Shown here in pieces: positions 54,856 through 64,000 of a stretch of DNA of 64,000 bases. Source of the stretch: Entomomonas sp. E2T0. Lineage in GTDB: Bacteria > Pseudomonadota > Gammaproteobacteria > Pseudomonadales > Pseudomonadaceae. Location: the NCBI RefSeq assembly GCF_025985425.1, contig NZ_CP094972.1, positions 744,001 through 808,000 on the forward strand. The letters are read 5' to 3'. Position 1 is the stretch's first letter. Every line of letters begins with the position of its first letter. The translations under genes and the position numbers were made by a program. The notes beneath the pieces were generated by a model that saw only the letters and a program-made list of their open reading frames with translations, was not told the origin of the DNA and did no database searches.

Positions 54856-55794
54856 TTATTTATTGTTTTTCTCTAATTCTTTATATTTATCTAAAAACTC
54901 TTTATGATATTCTTTTGAATGTTCTAATAATTCATTATATGTTTTTACATAAACTTGACCTGTTTTAGCATATGTATTTTTTTTAGCTGAAGTCATCATA
55001 TCTGTTTTAATTTCTCCTCCAACTAAATAACATACGATATTACATGGGTTTTCTGATGAGTTATATTTTCCCTCTAAGAAAACTTGATAGTGATATGCTT
55101 GTTCAATCGCTTTTACATCAATTTTATATTTACTTCGTTTAATTTCAACAATATAGATTATATTTCCAAGAGGATTCGAGCAAAGAAAATCTATTCTTCT
55201 ATCTTTTTCTTCTAAAGAATCATCAGGGAATTCCGTTTTTAATATTTCAGAAAATCTAACTTCATCTTTAAACTCAATAATTCTAGGATCAATTAGCCAT
55301 GGAAATTTAACTAAAAAATTATGTAAAGTAGGAACTTCTTTAGTATCATCATCTAAAAGTTCTTGAAATTTTTGTATTACCTCAATTCTAGTTGTGGCTA
55401 ATGCAGAATATTGTTTGGCTTCTACCATTTTCCAATCATCTAATAACCTTAATAATTGAACCCTGCTGCTGTCTGTCATATCTAATTGAACGATTTCATG
55501 TGCATAGTCTTTAAAATCTTCATTATCAAATTTATCAATTACACTTTTTGTTAGCTTTTTTGCTAAGCTGTAATCAATATTTGCATCAGTTAAAATTGGA
55601 GTTAAAATATCTTCTCCTAGTTTTTTTTCATGACTTTTCAACCCGCCTAAAAAATTTTCTACGTCTAATCCATCTTTTTTCATTTCATTCGATTTTTCTT
55701 CTCTACGTTTTTTTCTCCATTCACTACCTACTTTTTTAATAACTTCTTGTAGATATTCCCTTAACTTGTAGGTTCTTATCAAAGTTGAAACCAT
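54856..55794 (-). CDS. PD-(D/E)XK protein, probably 5'-truncated (DUF4263-like)
   Basis: A 312-residue protein converging with the restriction genes. Residues 1-60 are a charged helix (EWRKKRREEKSNEMKKDG) resembling the C-terminal linker of GHKL-ATPase defence proteins. Residues 180-240 hold a nuclease-like core: DRRIDFLC with Asp202 and YIVEIKRSK with Glu217-Ile-Lys219, then an AYHYQVFL helix. A stop codon lies two codons before the ATG and no ribosome site is seen, so I suspect that it is the C-terminal end of a longer ATPase-nuclease cut by the island edge. A Shedu/DUF4263 relation is possible. Confidence 0.55.
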   Translation of the reverse strand: MVSTLIRTYKLREYLQEVIKKVGSEWRKKRREEKSNEMKKDGLDVENFLGGLKSHEKKLGEDILTPILTDANIDYSLAKKLTKSVIDKFDNEDFKDYAHEIVQLDMTDSSRVQLLRLLDDWKMVEAKQYSALATTRIEVIQKFQELLDDDTKEVPTLHNFLVKFPWLIDPRIIEFKDEVRFSEILKTEFPDDSLEEKDRRIDFLCSNPLGNIIYIVEIKRSKYKIDVKAIEQAYHYQVFLEGKYNSSENPCNIVCYLVGGEIKTDMMTSAKKNTYAKTGQVYVKTYNELLEHSKEYHKEFLDKYKELEKNNK

Positions 55795-55988
55795 AAACTA
55801 TAATAATTCAACAAGTTAAAAATTAATTATCATGTAAATGAAACAACTAATTTTTTTAAATTGAAACCAAATTACTTATTATCACTTAATATGATACTGA
55901 TTATTACTACAATTAATTAAAAAACTTGACGAGTTATAAAGGAAAGATAGATACTAACAATTGTCTAGATTGTAGGATAATAAACTAT

Positions 55989-56040
55989 CTTACATATATA
56001 ACGGGGTCAGTTAATAACTGTATCCCGTTTTTATTTTCTA
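55989..56040. repeat. right 52-bp direct repeat of the accessory island
   Basis: The second copy of the direct repeat at 48933-48984. It differs at two positions (A for G in TTAATAACTG and one T for C). It lies 117 bases past the gyrB stop, so it also may serve as part of the gyrB 3' end, given its stem-loop. Confidence 0.85.
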
Positions 56041-56080
56041 CCATTATTATTCAATCGTTTTCTAACTAATACTTCTTGTT

Positions 56081-56143
56081 GTTTCATTTTAATGAGAAAT
56101 CGTTTCACGCTTATGAGAAACGGTTTCAATTCATATGAGAACC
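56081..56143. repeat. three 21-bp tandem repeats after gyrB
   Basis: GTTTCA starts recur exactly at 56081, 56102 and 56123, each followed after five or six bases by ATGAGAA, giving three 21-base units of the form GTTTC-N11-GAAA(C). Each unit is a partial palindrome. The region 55795-56156 contains this and the direct repeat, and no gene. It may bind a regulator; no iteron-type replication gene is near. Confidence 0.75.
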
Positions 56144-56156
56144 GACACACAACTAA

Positions 56157-58625
<2,469 letters not shown>

Positions 58626-58842
58626 TTAATAAACAAGCATAAGCAACAATATAAGGGTAGTATATATAGGTCTTTAAAATTAATAGATTATTATAGCATT
58701 TTTTATACTTTAAAGCACCTAACTAAGCTGTTAGTAGCTATTTCAAAATCTATTGATTTAGACCTTGTAGGGGTATTTTTACAAGAGTAATCTATACCCT
58801 AATAGAAAGTTTATTTAGTTTATTACTCTCCCTTAATAGCAA

Positions 58843-60102
58843 ATGAAAGATACCATTGTTAAAAAACTTGAGATATTAGCTGAATCAGCTAAATATGATG
58901 TATCTTGTTCCTCTAGTGGTATAACAAGAGGCCGCAAGGATGGAGCTATTGGTAATACTTCTGGTTGGGGAATTTGTCATACTTATACCGAAGATGGTCG
59001 TTGTGTTTCTTTGCTTAAAATTTTATTCACTAATGTTTGTATTTACGATTGTGCCTATTGTATTAATCGTAGAAGCAATGATATTGAAAGAGCCTCTTTT
59101 ACTGTTAAAGAATTAGCTGAGTTAACTATAGAATTTTACCGAAGAAATTATATTGAAGGGCTTTTCTTAAGTTCGGGTATCGTAAAAAGTGCTGACTATA
59201 CAATGGAGCGAATGGTACGTGTCATAAAAGAACTACGTACTGTTTATCACTATAATGGTTATATCCATATGAAGAGTATTCCTGGTGCTAGTCAGGAATT
59301 AGTATATGAAGCAGGTCTATACGCTGATCGTTTAAGCGTAAATATAGAAATACCTTCAGAACATAGCCTTAAATTATTAGCACCTGAAAAAGACCACCAG
59401 AGCGTTTATAAACCTATGCATTATATTCAGCAAGGTATGATTCAATATAAAGAGGAAAGAAAAAAGTTTCGAAAAGCTCCTCGCTTTGTTCCAGCGGGAC
59501 AAAGTACTCAAATGATTATTGGGGCTTCTAATGAATCCGATAGGGATATATTAAAGTTGTCTTCCTTACTCTATCAACGACAAAGCATGAAGCGTGTTTA
59601 TTATTCTGGTTTTATTCCTGTTAATAGCTATGATAACCGTTTGCCTGTTTTAAAAGCGGCTCCTTTAGTACGTGAAAATAGACTTTATCAAGCTGATTGG
59701 TTAATGCGCTTTTATCAGTTTAAAGCAGAAGAAATAGTAGATGGTAATACAGCTAATTTAGACTTAGATATGGACCCTAAGTTAGCTTGGGCATTACGAC
59801 ATCCTGAATTTTTTCCTATTGATATTAATAAAGCTGATTATGCTGAAATATTAAGAGTACCTGGTATAGGTATTAAATCAGCTAAATTGATTGTTACTGC
59901 AAGAAAGCATAGTAAATTAGATTTTGAGCAATTACGTAAAATAGGTGTAGTTTTAAAACGTGCTCAGTACTTTATTTATTGTTTAGGTTCACCGTTGTCT
60001 ACAAATTATTCAATTAATCCTATAACTATTCGACAAATGCTTATTAATAGTCAAAAAATTACAGCTCAAACTGAACAGCAACAACTTTCTTTTATTCTAT
60101 AA
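58843..60102 (+). CDS. radical SAM protein of the UDG/DNA-modification-linked family
   Basis: A 419-residue radical SAM enzyme with the cluster motif C-x3-C-x2-C at Cys66, Cys70 and Cys73 (NVCIYDCAYCINR). The C-terminal part ends with a helix-hairpin-helix (ILRVPGIGIKSAKLIVTARK), fitting a nucleic acid substrate. The sequence matches my recollection of the family called putative DNA modification/repair radical SAM protein (TIGR03916). It is followed nine bases later by its usual partner, a DUF4130 protein. The reaction is not known. Confidence 0.85.
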   Translation: MKDTIVKKLEILAESAKYDVSCSSSGITRGRKDGAIGNTSGWGICHTYTEDGRCVSLLKILFTNVCIYDCAYCINRRSNDIERASFTVKELAELTIEFYRRNYIEGLFLSSGIVKSADYTMERMVRVIKELRTVYHYNGYIHMKSIPGASQELVYEAGLYADRLSVNIEIPSEHSLKLLAPEKDHQSVYKPMHYIQQGMIQYKEERKKFRKAPRFVPAGQSTQMIIGASNESDRDILKLSSLLYQRQSMKRVYYSGFIPVNSYDNRLPVLKAAPLVRENRLYQADWLMRFYQFKAEEIVDGNTANLDLDMDPKLAWALRHPEFFPIDINKADYAEILRVPGIGIKSAKLIVTARKHSKLDFEQLRKIGVVLKRAQYFIYCLGSPLSTNYSINPITIRQMLINSQKITAQTEQQQLSFIL

Positions 60103-60111
60103 CCTATTGTT

Positions 60112-60873
60112 ATGATTGTATTTTTTTATGATAAAAGTTTTGAGGGTTTACTCACAGTAGTATTTGAAGCTTATCGTTTAAAACAATACCCAGAACAATT
60201 ATTAGCTATTGGTAATTTAGAACCACTACTCTGTGAAAAATCTTATACTATTATTACAGATTTAGAAAAATCTTCTCGTGTCTGGGAAAAATTACAAAAT
60301 AAGCTTTCTAAAAGGGCTATTCAATTATTATTCTATGGCTGGCTATCTGAACAAGAAGGTGCTGATAAACTATTATTTGATGTTATCAAAAAAATGGTAG
60401 ATAGCCCTACCCCTATAGAATTTAATTATGCAGATAATGATATTTTATCTTTATTTCAATTAGCTAAAAAAGTAAGCAAAGAACGCCACCATTTAATGCA
60501 GTTTGTACGTTTTCAAAAAACTATTGATGATATTTATTTTGCTGTAATAAATCCCATCTACAATGCCCTTCCCTTAGCCTTAAAACACTTCAAGAATAGA
60601 TTTGCTGACCAACAATGGATTATTTACGATATAAATCGTAACTATGGTTTTTACTATAATTTAGAAACTACCACTGAAATAACTTTAGATATTGAGCAAT
60701 ATATTGATAATGGTAAACTTAATAAAGAGGCTTTAGCTGATAATGAAGAGTTATTTCAAACCATGTGGCAAAAATATTTTAAAGCGTTAACTATTAAAGA
60801 ACGAATTAACCTGAGACAACAAAAACAATATATGCCTAAACGATTTTGGAAATATTTAATAGAAAAACATTAA
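60112..60873 (+). CDS. DUF4130 protein, partner of the radical SAM enzyme
   Basis: A 253-residue protein opening IVFFYDKSFEGLLTVVFEAY, the hallmark of the DUF4130/TIGR03915 family. HHLMQFVRFQK near 122-132 and WIIYDINRNYGFYY near 178-191 are family motifs. In many bacteria it is adjacent or fused to a uracil-DNA glycosylase domain; no glycosylase is visible here. It is cotranscribed with the radical SAM gene and presumably acts on the same nucleic acid substrate. Confidence 0.85.
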   Translation: MIVFFYDKSFEGLLTVVFEAYRLKQYPEQLLAIGNLEPLLCEKSYTIITDLEKSSRVWEKLQNKLSKRAIQLLFYGWLSEQEGADKLLFDVIKKMVDSPTPIEFNYADNDILSLFQLAKKVSKERHHLMQFVRFQKTIDDIYFAVINPIYNALPLALKHFKNRFADQQWIIYDINRNYGFYYNLETTTEITLDIEQYIDNGKLNKEALADNEELFQTMWQKYFKALTIKERINLRQQKQYMPKRFWKYLIEKH

Positions 60874-60880
60874 TCTTTAT

Positions 60881-60896
60881 TGTTTCACGTGAAACA
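60881..60896. promoter_or_regulatory. parS site, perfect
   Basis: TGTTTCACGTGAAACA, a perfect 16-bp ParB-binding palindrome, lies eight bases after the DUF4130 stop. Confidence 0.93.
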
Positions 60897-60986
60897 TTCT
60901 TAAAAGCTAGACTTTAGTAGCGATTGTAAAAATTACTATAAAAAATCAAACTAGTTTTATTAATCCAACCTAATAAAGGAATTCAC

Positions 60987-61397
60987 GTGAAAAATATTAA
61001 ATATTTAATAAGTTGTTTTGCATTAACCTTTCTATCTTTAACTGCTATAGCTGAAACTAATCCTCTTAGTGTGCATGTATTAAACTTACAAACAGGCCTA
61101 CCCTCTTCTAATGTTGAAGTTGTACTTGAGCAAAAAAATGGTGATGACTGGAAATTATTAAATAAAGGAATAACAGATAATAATGGCAGAATAACCGCAT
61201 TATTTCCTAACAAAGAAACAATGCAAGATGGTATTTATAAAGTCACTTTTAAAACAGCAAAATGGTTTAAAGCACATAATACAGAAACTTTCTTCCCTGA
61301 AGTACCTGTTATATTTAAAGCAGATACTAATATTAAACATTATCATATACCTCTATTAATTAGCCCTTATGGTTATTCTACTTATCGTGGTAATTAA
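60987..61397 (+). CDS. uraH: periplasmic 5-hydroxyisourate hydrolase (transthyretin-like)
   Basis: HIUase opens the ring of 5-hydroxyisourate in urate breakdown. The 136-residue protein starts with GTG (AAGGA six bases upstream), has a signal peptide of about 22 residues (MKNIKYLISCFALTFLSLTA), then SVHVLNLQTGLPS with His30, Arg68 in NGRITALF, and HYHIPLLISPYGYSTYRG. The family ends YRGS; here the last residue is Asn136, a substitution of the conserved active-site serine. The GTG lies inside a degenerate parS core. No other urate genes are in the window. Confidence 0.88.
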   Translation: MKNIKYLISCFALTFLSLTAIAETNPLSVHVLNLQTGLPSSNVEVVLEQKNGDDWKLLNKGITDNNGRITALFPNKETMQDGIYKVTFKTAKWFKAHNTETFFPEVPVIFKADTNIKHYHIPLLISPYGYSTYRGN

Positions 61398-61450
61398 TAA
61401 ACAGATATAATATTAAATATAGTTTTATAGTCATACAAAATTTCTACACA

Positions 61451-61466
61451 TGTTTCACGTGAAACA
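61451..61466. promoter_or_regulatory. parS site, perfect
   Basis: TGTTTCACGTGAAACA, a perfect palindrome, lies 23 bases before the aldo/keto reductase start and after uraH. Confidence 0.93.
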
Positions 61467-61488
61467 CTAATTGAATAGGAGTTATTCA

Positions 61489-62355
61489 ATGAGCCAATTT
61501 GAAACTCAACGATCAGTAAAATTAGCTGATGGCACAATAATTCCAGCTATAGGTCAAGGTACTTGGTTTATGGGTGAAAACCCATCTAAAGAAATGGATG
61601 AAATTAGTGCATTACAATTAGGTGTAGAATTAGGTATGACACTTATAGATACTGCTGAAATGTATGCTAATGGTGGTGCAGAATTAATAGTAGGTAAAGC
61701 CATTAAACATATTCGAAATAAAGTGTTTTTAGTATCTAAGGTATACCCTCATAATGCAGGAAAAAATAGTGCGATTAAAGCCTGCGAAAATTCCCTTAAA
61801 AGACTGCAAACTGATTATTTAGATTTATATCTATTACACTGGCGTGGATCTATCCCTCTTGCTGAAACTGTTGAAGTAATGGAAAATCTTAAAGCATCTG
61901 GCAAAATAAAAAGATGGGGTGTTTCTAATTTTGATACAGATGATATGAAACAACTGTGGCAAATTACTAATGGTAAGAATTGTGCTGTTAATCAAGTTTT
62001 ATATCATTTAGGTTCTAGAGGTATTGAATATGATCTAATACCTTGGTGTAAAGATCATCAAATGCCTATTATGGCCTACTGCCCAATTGCTCAAGGAGGT
62101 ACTTTAAGAAAAGATCTTATGAATAATAAAATTGTTCAAGATATAGCTAAAGCAAAACAATGTACAACTGCCCAGTTATTATTAGCTTGGTGCATTCGTA
62201 ATGGCAATGTTATTGCTATTCCAAAAGCTTCTAATAAAACTCATGTACACGAAAATGCCCAAGCTTCTACTATTAGCTTTAATCAAGATGAATTAGATTT
62301 GTTAGATAGCATATTTACTCCACCTAAACATAAAATACATTTAGACATTGTATAA
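61489..62355 (+). CDS. aldo/keto reductase (YeaE-like)
   Basis: A 288-residue NADPH-dependent aldo/keto reductase. The catalytic tetrad is visible as Asp54 and Tyr59 (DTAEMYANGG), Lys84 (LVSKVYPHN) and His117 (YLLHWRG). The C-terminal IPKASNKTHVHENA binds the cofactor phosphate. It resembles E. coli YeaE, a methylglyoxal reductase. The ATG at 61489 has AGGAG upstream; a longer TTG frame from 61471 runs through that ribosome site and is unlikely. It sits between two parS sites. Confidence 0.9.
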   Translation: MSQFETQRSVKLADGTIIPAIGQGTWFMGENPSKEMDEISALQLGVELGMTLIDTAEMYANGGAELIVGKAIKHIRNKVFLVSKVYPHNAGKNSAIKACENSLKRLQTDYLDLYLLHWRGSIPLAETVEVMENLKASGKIKRWGVSNFDTDDMKQLWQITNGKNCAVNQVLYHLGSRGIEYDLIPWCKDHQMPIMAYCPIAQGGTLRKDLMNNKIVQDIAKAKQCTTAQLLLAWCIRNGNVIAIPKASNKTHVHENAQASTISFNQDELDLLDSIFTPPKHKIHLDIV

Positions 62356-62376
62356 AAAATTATATTTATAAAAAAA

Positions 62377-62392
62377 TGTTTCACGTGAAACA
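62377..62392. promoter_or_regulatory. parS site, perfect
   Basis: TGTTTCACGTGAAACA lies 22 bases after the aldo/keto reductase stop, in the gap before the recF 3' end. Confidence 0.93.
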
Positions 62393-62494
62393 GAAGTAAT
62401 TCCATTAGTGAATTATAAAATTTATAAATTACTCAAATAATATAAGATTTCAGTGGTAGGATTTTTTGCTAAAACAGCTTAAGTTTTTAACCTA

Positions 62495-63583
62495 TTACAT
62501 TAATTGAATATTACCTTGTTTCACGTGAAACAATGCAATCTCAGTTTTTTCTTTCCATATATTAAATAAAGGTTCTTTTTCAACACCTGTAATAAATATT
62601 TGGCATTCCAAATCTTCTAATAATTTACAAAGAGCTTTTCTATGTTGTTCATCTAATTCAGATGCAAGATCATCTATTAAGTAAATGACTTGTCCTTTTT
62701 TATAATTATTAATTAGATAACCTTGTGCTATTTTTAAGGCACATACTACTAATTTCTGCTGTCCTCTAGAAAGTACATCAGCTGCATTATAACCATCTAA
62801 TTTTAAGCGTAAATCAGCACGTTGTGAGCCTGCTTGAGTATGTCCTAATTGCTGATCTCTTTCTAAATTATTAGTAAGTATTTGCTGTAAACTACTGTCC
62901 TTATCCCAACCACGATAATAACTTAAAGAAAAATTTTTAATATCTAATAATTCAATTAATATTTTATCAAAAATAGGTTTAAGTTCTTCTATATAAGCTT
63001 TTCGATAATTATCTATTTCTTCACTAGCCTGACAAAATTCATGATTCCAAACTTCTAGTTCTTTTAAATTATTTCTACCTTGTCTTAACCAAGAATTTCT
63101 TTGTTTTAAAGATTTTTGTACTCGTTGCCAAGCAGATAGAAATCTTTGTTCAGCATGGAATACACCCCAATCTATAAATTGCCTTCTTAATTTGGGTGAA
63201 CCTTCTAATAATCTAAAACTATCAGGATTGATAATTTGTAAGGGCAAAATATCTGCCAATTGTACTGTTGTACGAATATTTTGATTATTTATTCTTATTT
63301 GTAATTCACTTTGTTTATTACGGTTTATTCCTAATTGATGAATAATATGTTCATTCTGCTTAACTTGACCAAAAATAGTACAATCATTTTTATCATAATT
63401 AATAACTGTATTTATTTTATGACTACGAAAAGAACGAGCTAATCCTAATAAATGAATAGCCTCTAAGACAGAGGTTTTACCACTGCCATTAGCACCATAA
63501 AAAATATTTACACGAGGAGAAAGAGATAATGTTACTGGCTCTAAGTTACGTAAACCAGTAACATCTAAACGAATAACAGACAT
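62495..63583 (-). CDS. recF: DNA replication and repair protein RecF
   Basis: RecF loads RecA at gaps with RecO and RecR. The 362-residue protein has Walker A GANGSGKT at 30-37, the ABC signature [10 protein letters not shown] and Walker [13 protein letters not shown]. It follows dnaN by 6 bases on the same strand, the standard dnaA-dnaN-recF order. Its C-terminal coding part (ALFHVKQG) contains a perfect parS site, an uncommon position. Confidence 0.97.
   Translation of the reverse strand: MSVIRLDVTGLRNLEPVTLSLSPRVNIFYGANGSGKTSVLEAIHLLGLARSFRSHKINTVINYDKNDCTIFGQVKQNEHIIHQLGINRNKQSELQIRINNQNIRTTVQLADILPLQIINPDSFRLLEGSPKLRRQFIDWGVFHAEQRFLSAWQRVQKSLKQRNSWLRQGRNNLKELEVWNHEFCQASEEIDNYRKAYIEELKPIFDKILIELLDIKNFSLSYYRGWDKDSSLQQILTNNLERDQQLGHTQAGSQRADLRLKLDGYNAADVLSRGQQKLVVCALKIAQGYLINNYKKGQVIYLIDDLASELDEQHRKALCKLLEDLECQIFITGVEKEPLFNIWKEKTEIALFHVKQGNIQLM
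62517..62532. promoter_or_regulatory. parS site, perfect, inside recF
   Basis: TGTTTCACGTGAAACA lies in the last codons of recF, encoding the LFHVKQ region. It is only 125 bases from the preceding site, so the two likely act together. Confidence 0.92.
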
Positions 63584-63589
63584 TTAACC

Positions 63590-64000
63590 TTATAAACGCA
63601 TGGGCATTACAACATAAGAAGAATCATCATTAGTTTCTTCTTGAATTAATGCACTGCTATTTGAATCAGCTAAGAATATACGTACTTTTTCTGTACTGAT
63701 TACATTTAATACATCCAATAAATAACTTACATTAAAACCAATTTCTAAAGAAGCACCTGTATATTCTACAGCAATTTCTTCTTCTGCTTCTTCTTGTTCA
63801 GGGTTATTTGCTTGTATTTTCAATAAGTTATTTTCAAGATTTAAACGAATACCACGATATTTTTCATTAGATAAAATAGCCGCACGTGTAAATGATTCTT
63901 TTAATGACTGACGATCTGCTATTACTAATTTATCACTACCTTTAGGTAATACTCTTTCATAATCTGGGAATTTACCATCAATTAATTTTGAAGTGAATGT
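63590..64000 (-). CDS. dnaN: DNA polymerase III beta clamp, C-terminal part (runs off the window)
   Basis: The sliding clamp tethers Pol III to DNA. Only about 136 C-terminal residues are present; the reading frame stays open to base 64000, beginning TFTSKLIDGKFPDYERVLPK and ending SYVVMPMRL, the usual end of the third clamp domain. The clamp's conserved MPMRL terminus that contacts partner proteins is intact. The gene continues beyond the window towards dnaA, which is not visible. An EQEEAEEEIAVEY stretch is slightly more acidic than in relatives. Confidence 0.96.
   Translation of the reverse strand, partial: TFTSKLIDGKFPDYERVLPKGSDKLVIADRQSLKESFTRAAILSNEKYRGIRLNLENNLLKIQANNPEQEEAEEEIAVEYTGASLEIGFNVSYLLDVLNVISTEKVRIFLADSNSSALIQEETNDDSSYVVMPMRL

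Larger units (their letters stand above)
48933..56040. mobile_element. restriction-modification island between direct repeats
   Basis: A 7.1-kb segment lies between 52-bp direct repeats. It holds a Cro/CI-like regulator pair, an unknown gene, an m5C methyltransferase, McrB-like and LlaJI/McrC-like subunits and a PD-(D/E)XK fragment. It is inserted between the antitoxin locus and the gyrB 3' end, next to a core origin region. No integrase or transposase is seen, so movement may have been by an outside recombinase or by homologous recombination between repeats. The island reading is inferred from repeats plus content. Confidence 0.6.

Noticed and set aside
48933-56040. Island as an insertion sequence or composite transposon
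   Set aside because: The flanking repeats are direct and no transposase or terminal inverted repeat is visible.
60979-60994. Sixth parS site at the uraH start
   Set aside because: Only the 10-base core TTCACGTGAA is kept and four outer positions differ, so it is listed as degenerate only.

Overview
The window comes from a low-GC gammaproteobacterium of the Pseudomonadales. Three tandem OprI-type lipoproteins share the Pseudomonas C-terminal signature (ending [18 protein letters not shown]). The gene orders asmA-mutY-yggX, hisBHAF and rnm-yciO-scpA-scpB beside yciB-yciI are also pseudomonad. AT-rich coding DNA and several decayed genes suggest a reduced, possibly host-associated lineage such as the Entomomonas group; the genus is inference only. 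The right end lies close to the chromosome origin: a partial dnaN, then recF and gyrB, with a cluster of five ParB-binding (parS) sites.

Layout. 0-4 kb: a secreted unknown and glnE. 4.1-7.6 kb: tRNA-Arg(CCG), an excisionase-like remnant, small lipoproteins (one split by a T8 frameshift) and tRNA-Phe(GAA). 7.7-15.7 kb: yggX-mutY-asmA on the minus strand and, divergently, hisBHAF, two tandem GNAT acetyltransferases and ppa. 15.8-20.4 kb: a small DUF3077-like protein with a structured leader, and uvrD followed by a PD-(D/E)XK nuclease-like gene. 20.5-23.3 kb: rluC, a HAD phosphatase and triplicated OprI. 23.4-28.1 kb: scpAB, yciO and rnm opposite yciB, yciI and a response regulator. 28.2-31.5 kb: a Spy/CpxP-like protein, its sensor kinase, and ackA. 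31.5-31.9 kb holds remnants of a phosphotransacetylase and a MerR regulator. 32-42.8 kb: a DUF2157-like membrane protein, polA, two acetyltransferases, a DASS dicarboxylate transporter and a three-gene set that looks like a soluble NADH-dependent fumarate reductase. 43-47.6 kb: an autotransporter, a second leader plus small-protein pair, and a diiron protein. 47.8-48.9 kb: an orphan YefM-type antitoxin behind a multi-HTH protein. 48.9-56.0 kb: an accessory island between 52-bp direct repeats, with a Cro/CI-like switch, an m5C methyltransferase, and McrB-like and LlaJI/McrC-like restriction subunits. 56-64 kb: gyrB, a radical-SAM/DUF4130 pair, a periplasmic HIU hydrolase, an aldo/keto reductase, recF and partial dnaN.

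Three things stand out most. The two copies of a structured leader (about 16.67-16.86 and 46.14-46.34 kb) each precede a paralogous small protein and carry two long-range complementarities whose sequences differ between copies yet stay perfectly paired. The LlaJI/McrBC-type island is bounded by direct repeats but has no recognisable integrase. The fumarate-reductase-like operon lacks the FAD-linking histidine, carries its own NuoF-like subunit and sits opposite a dicarboxylate transporter.
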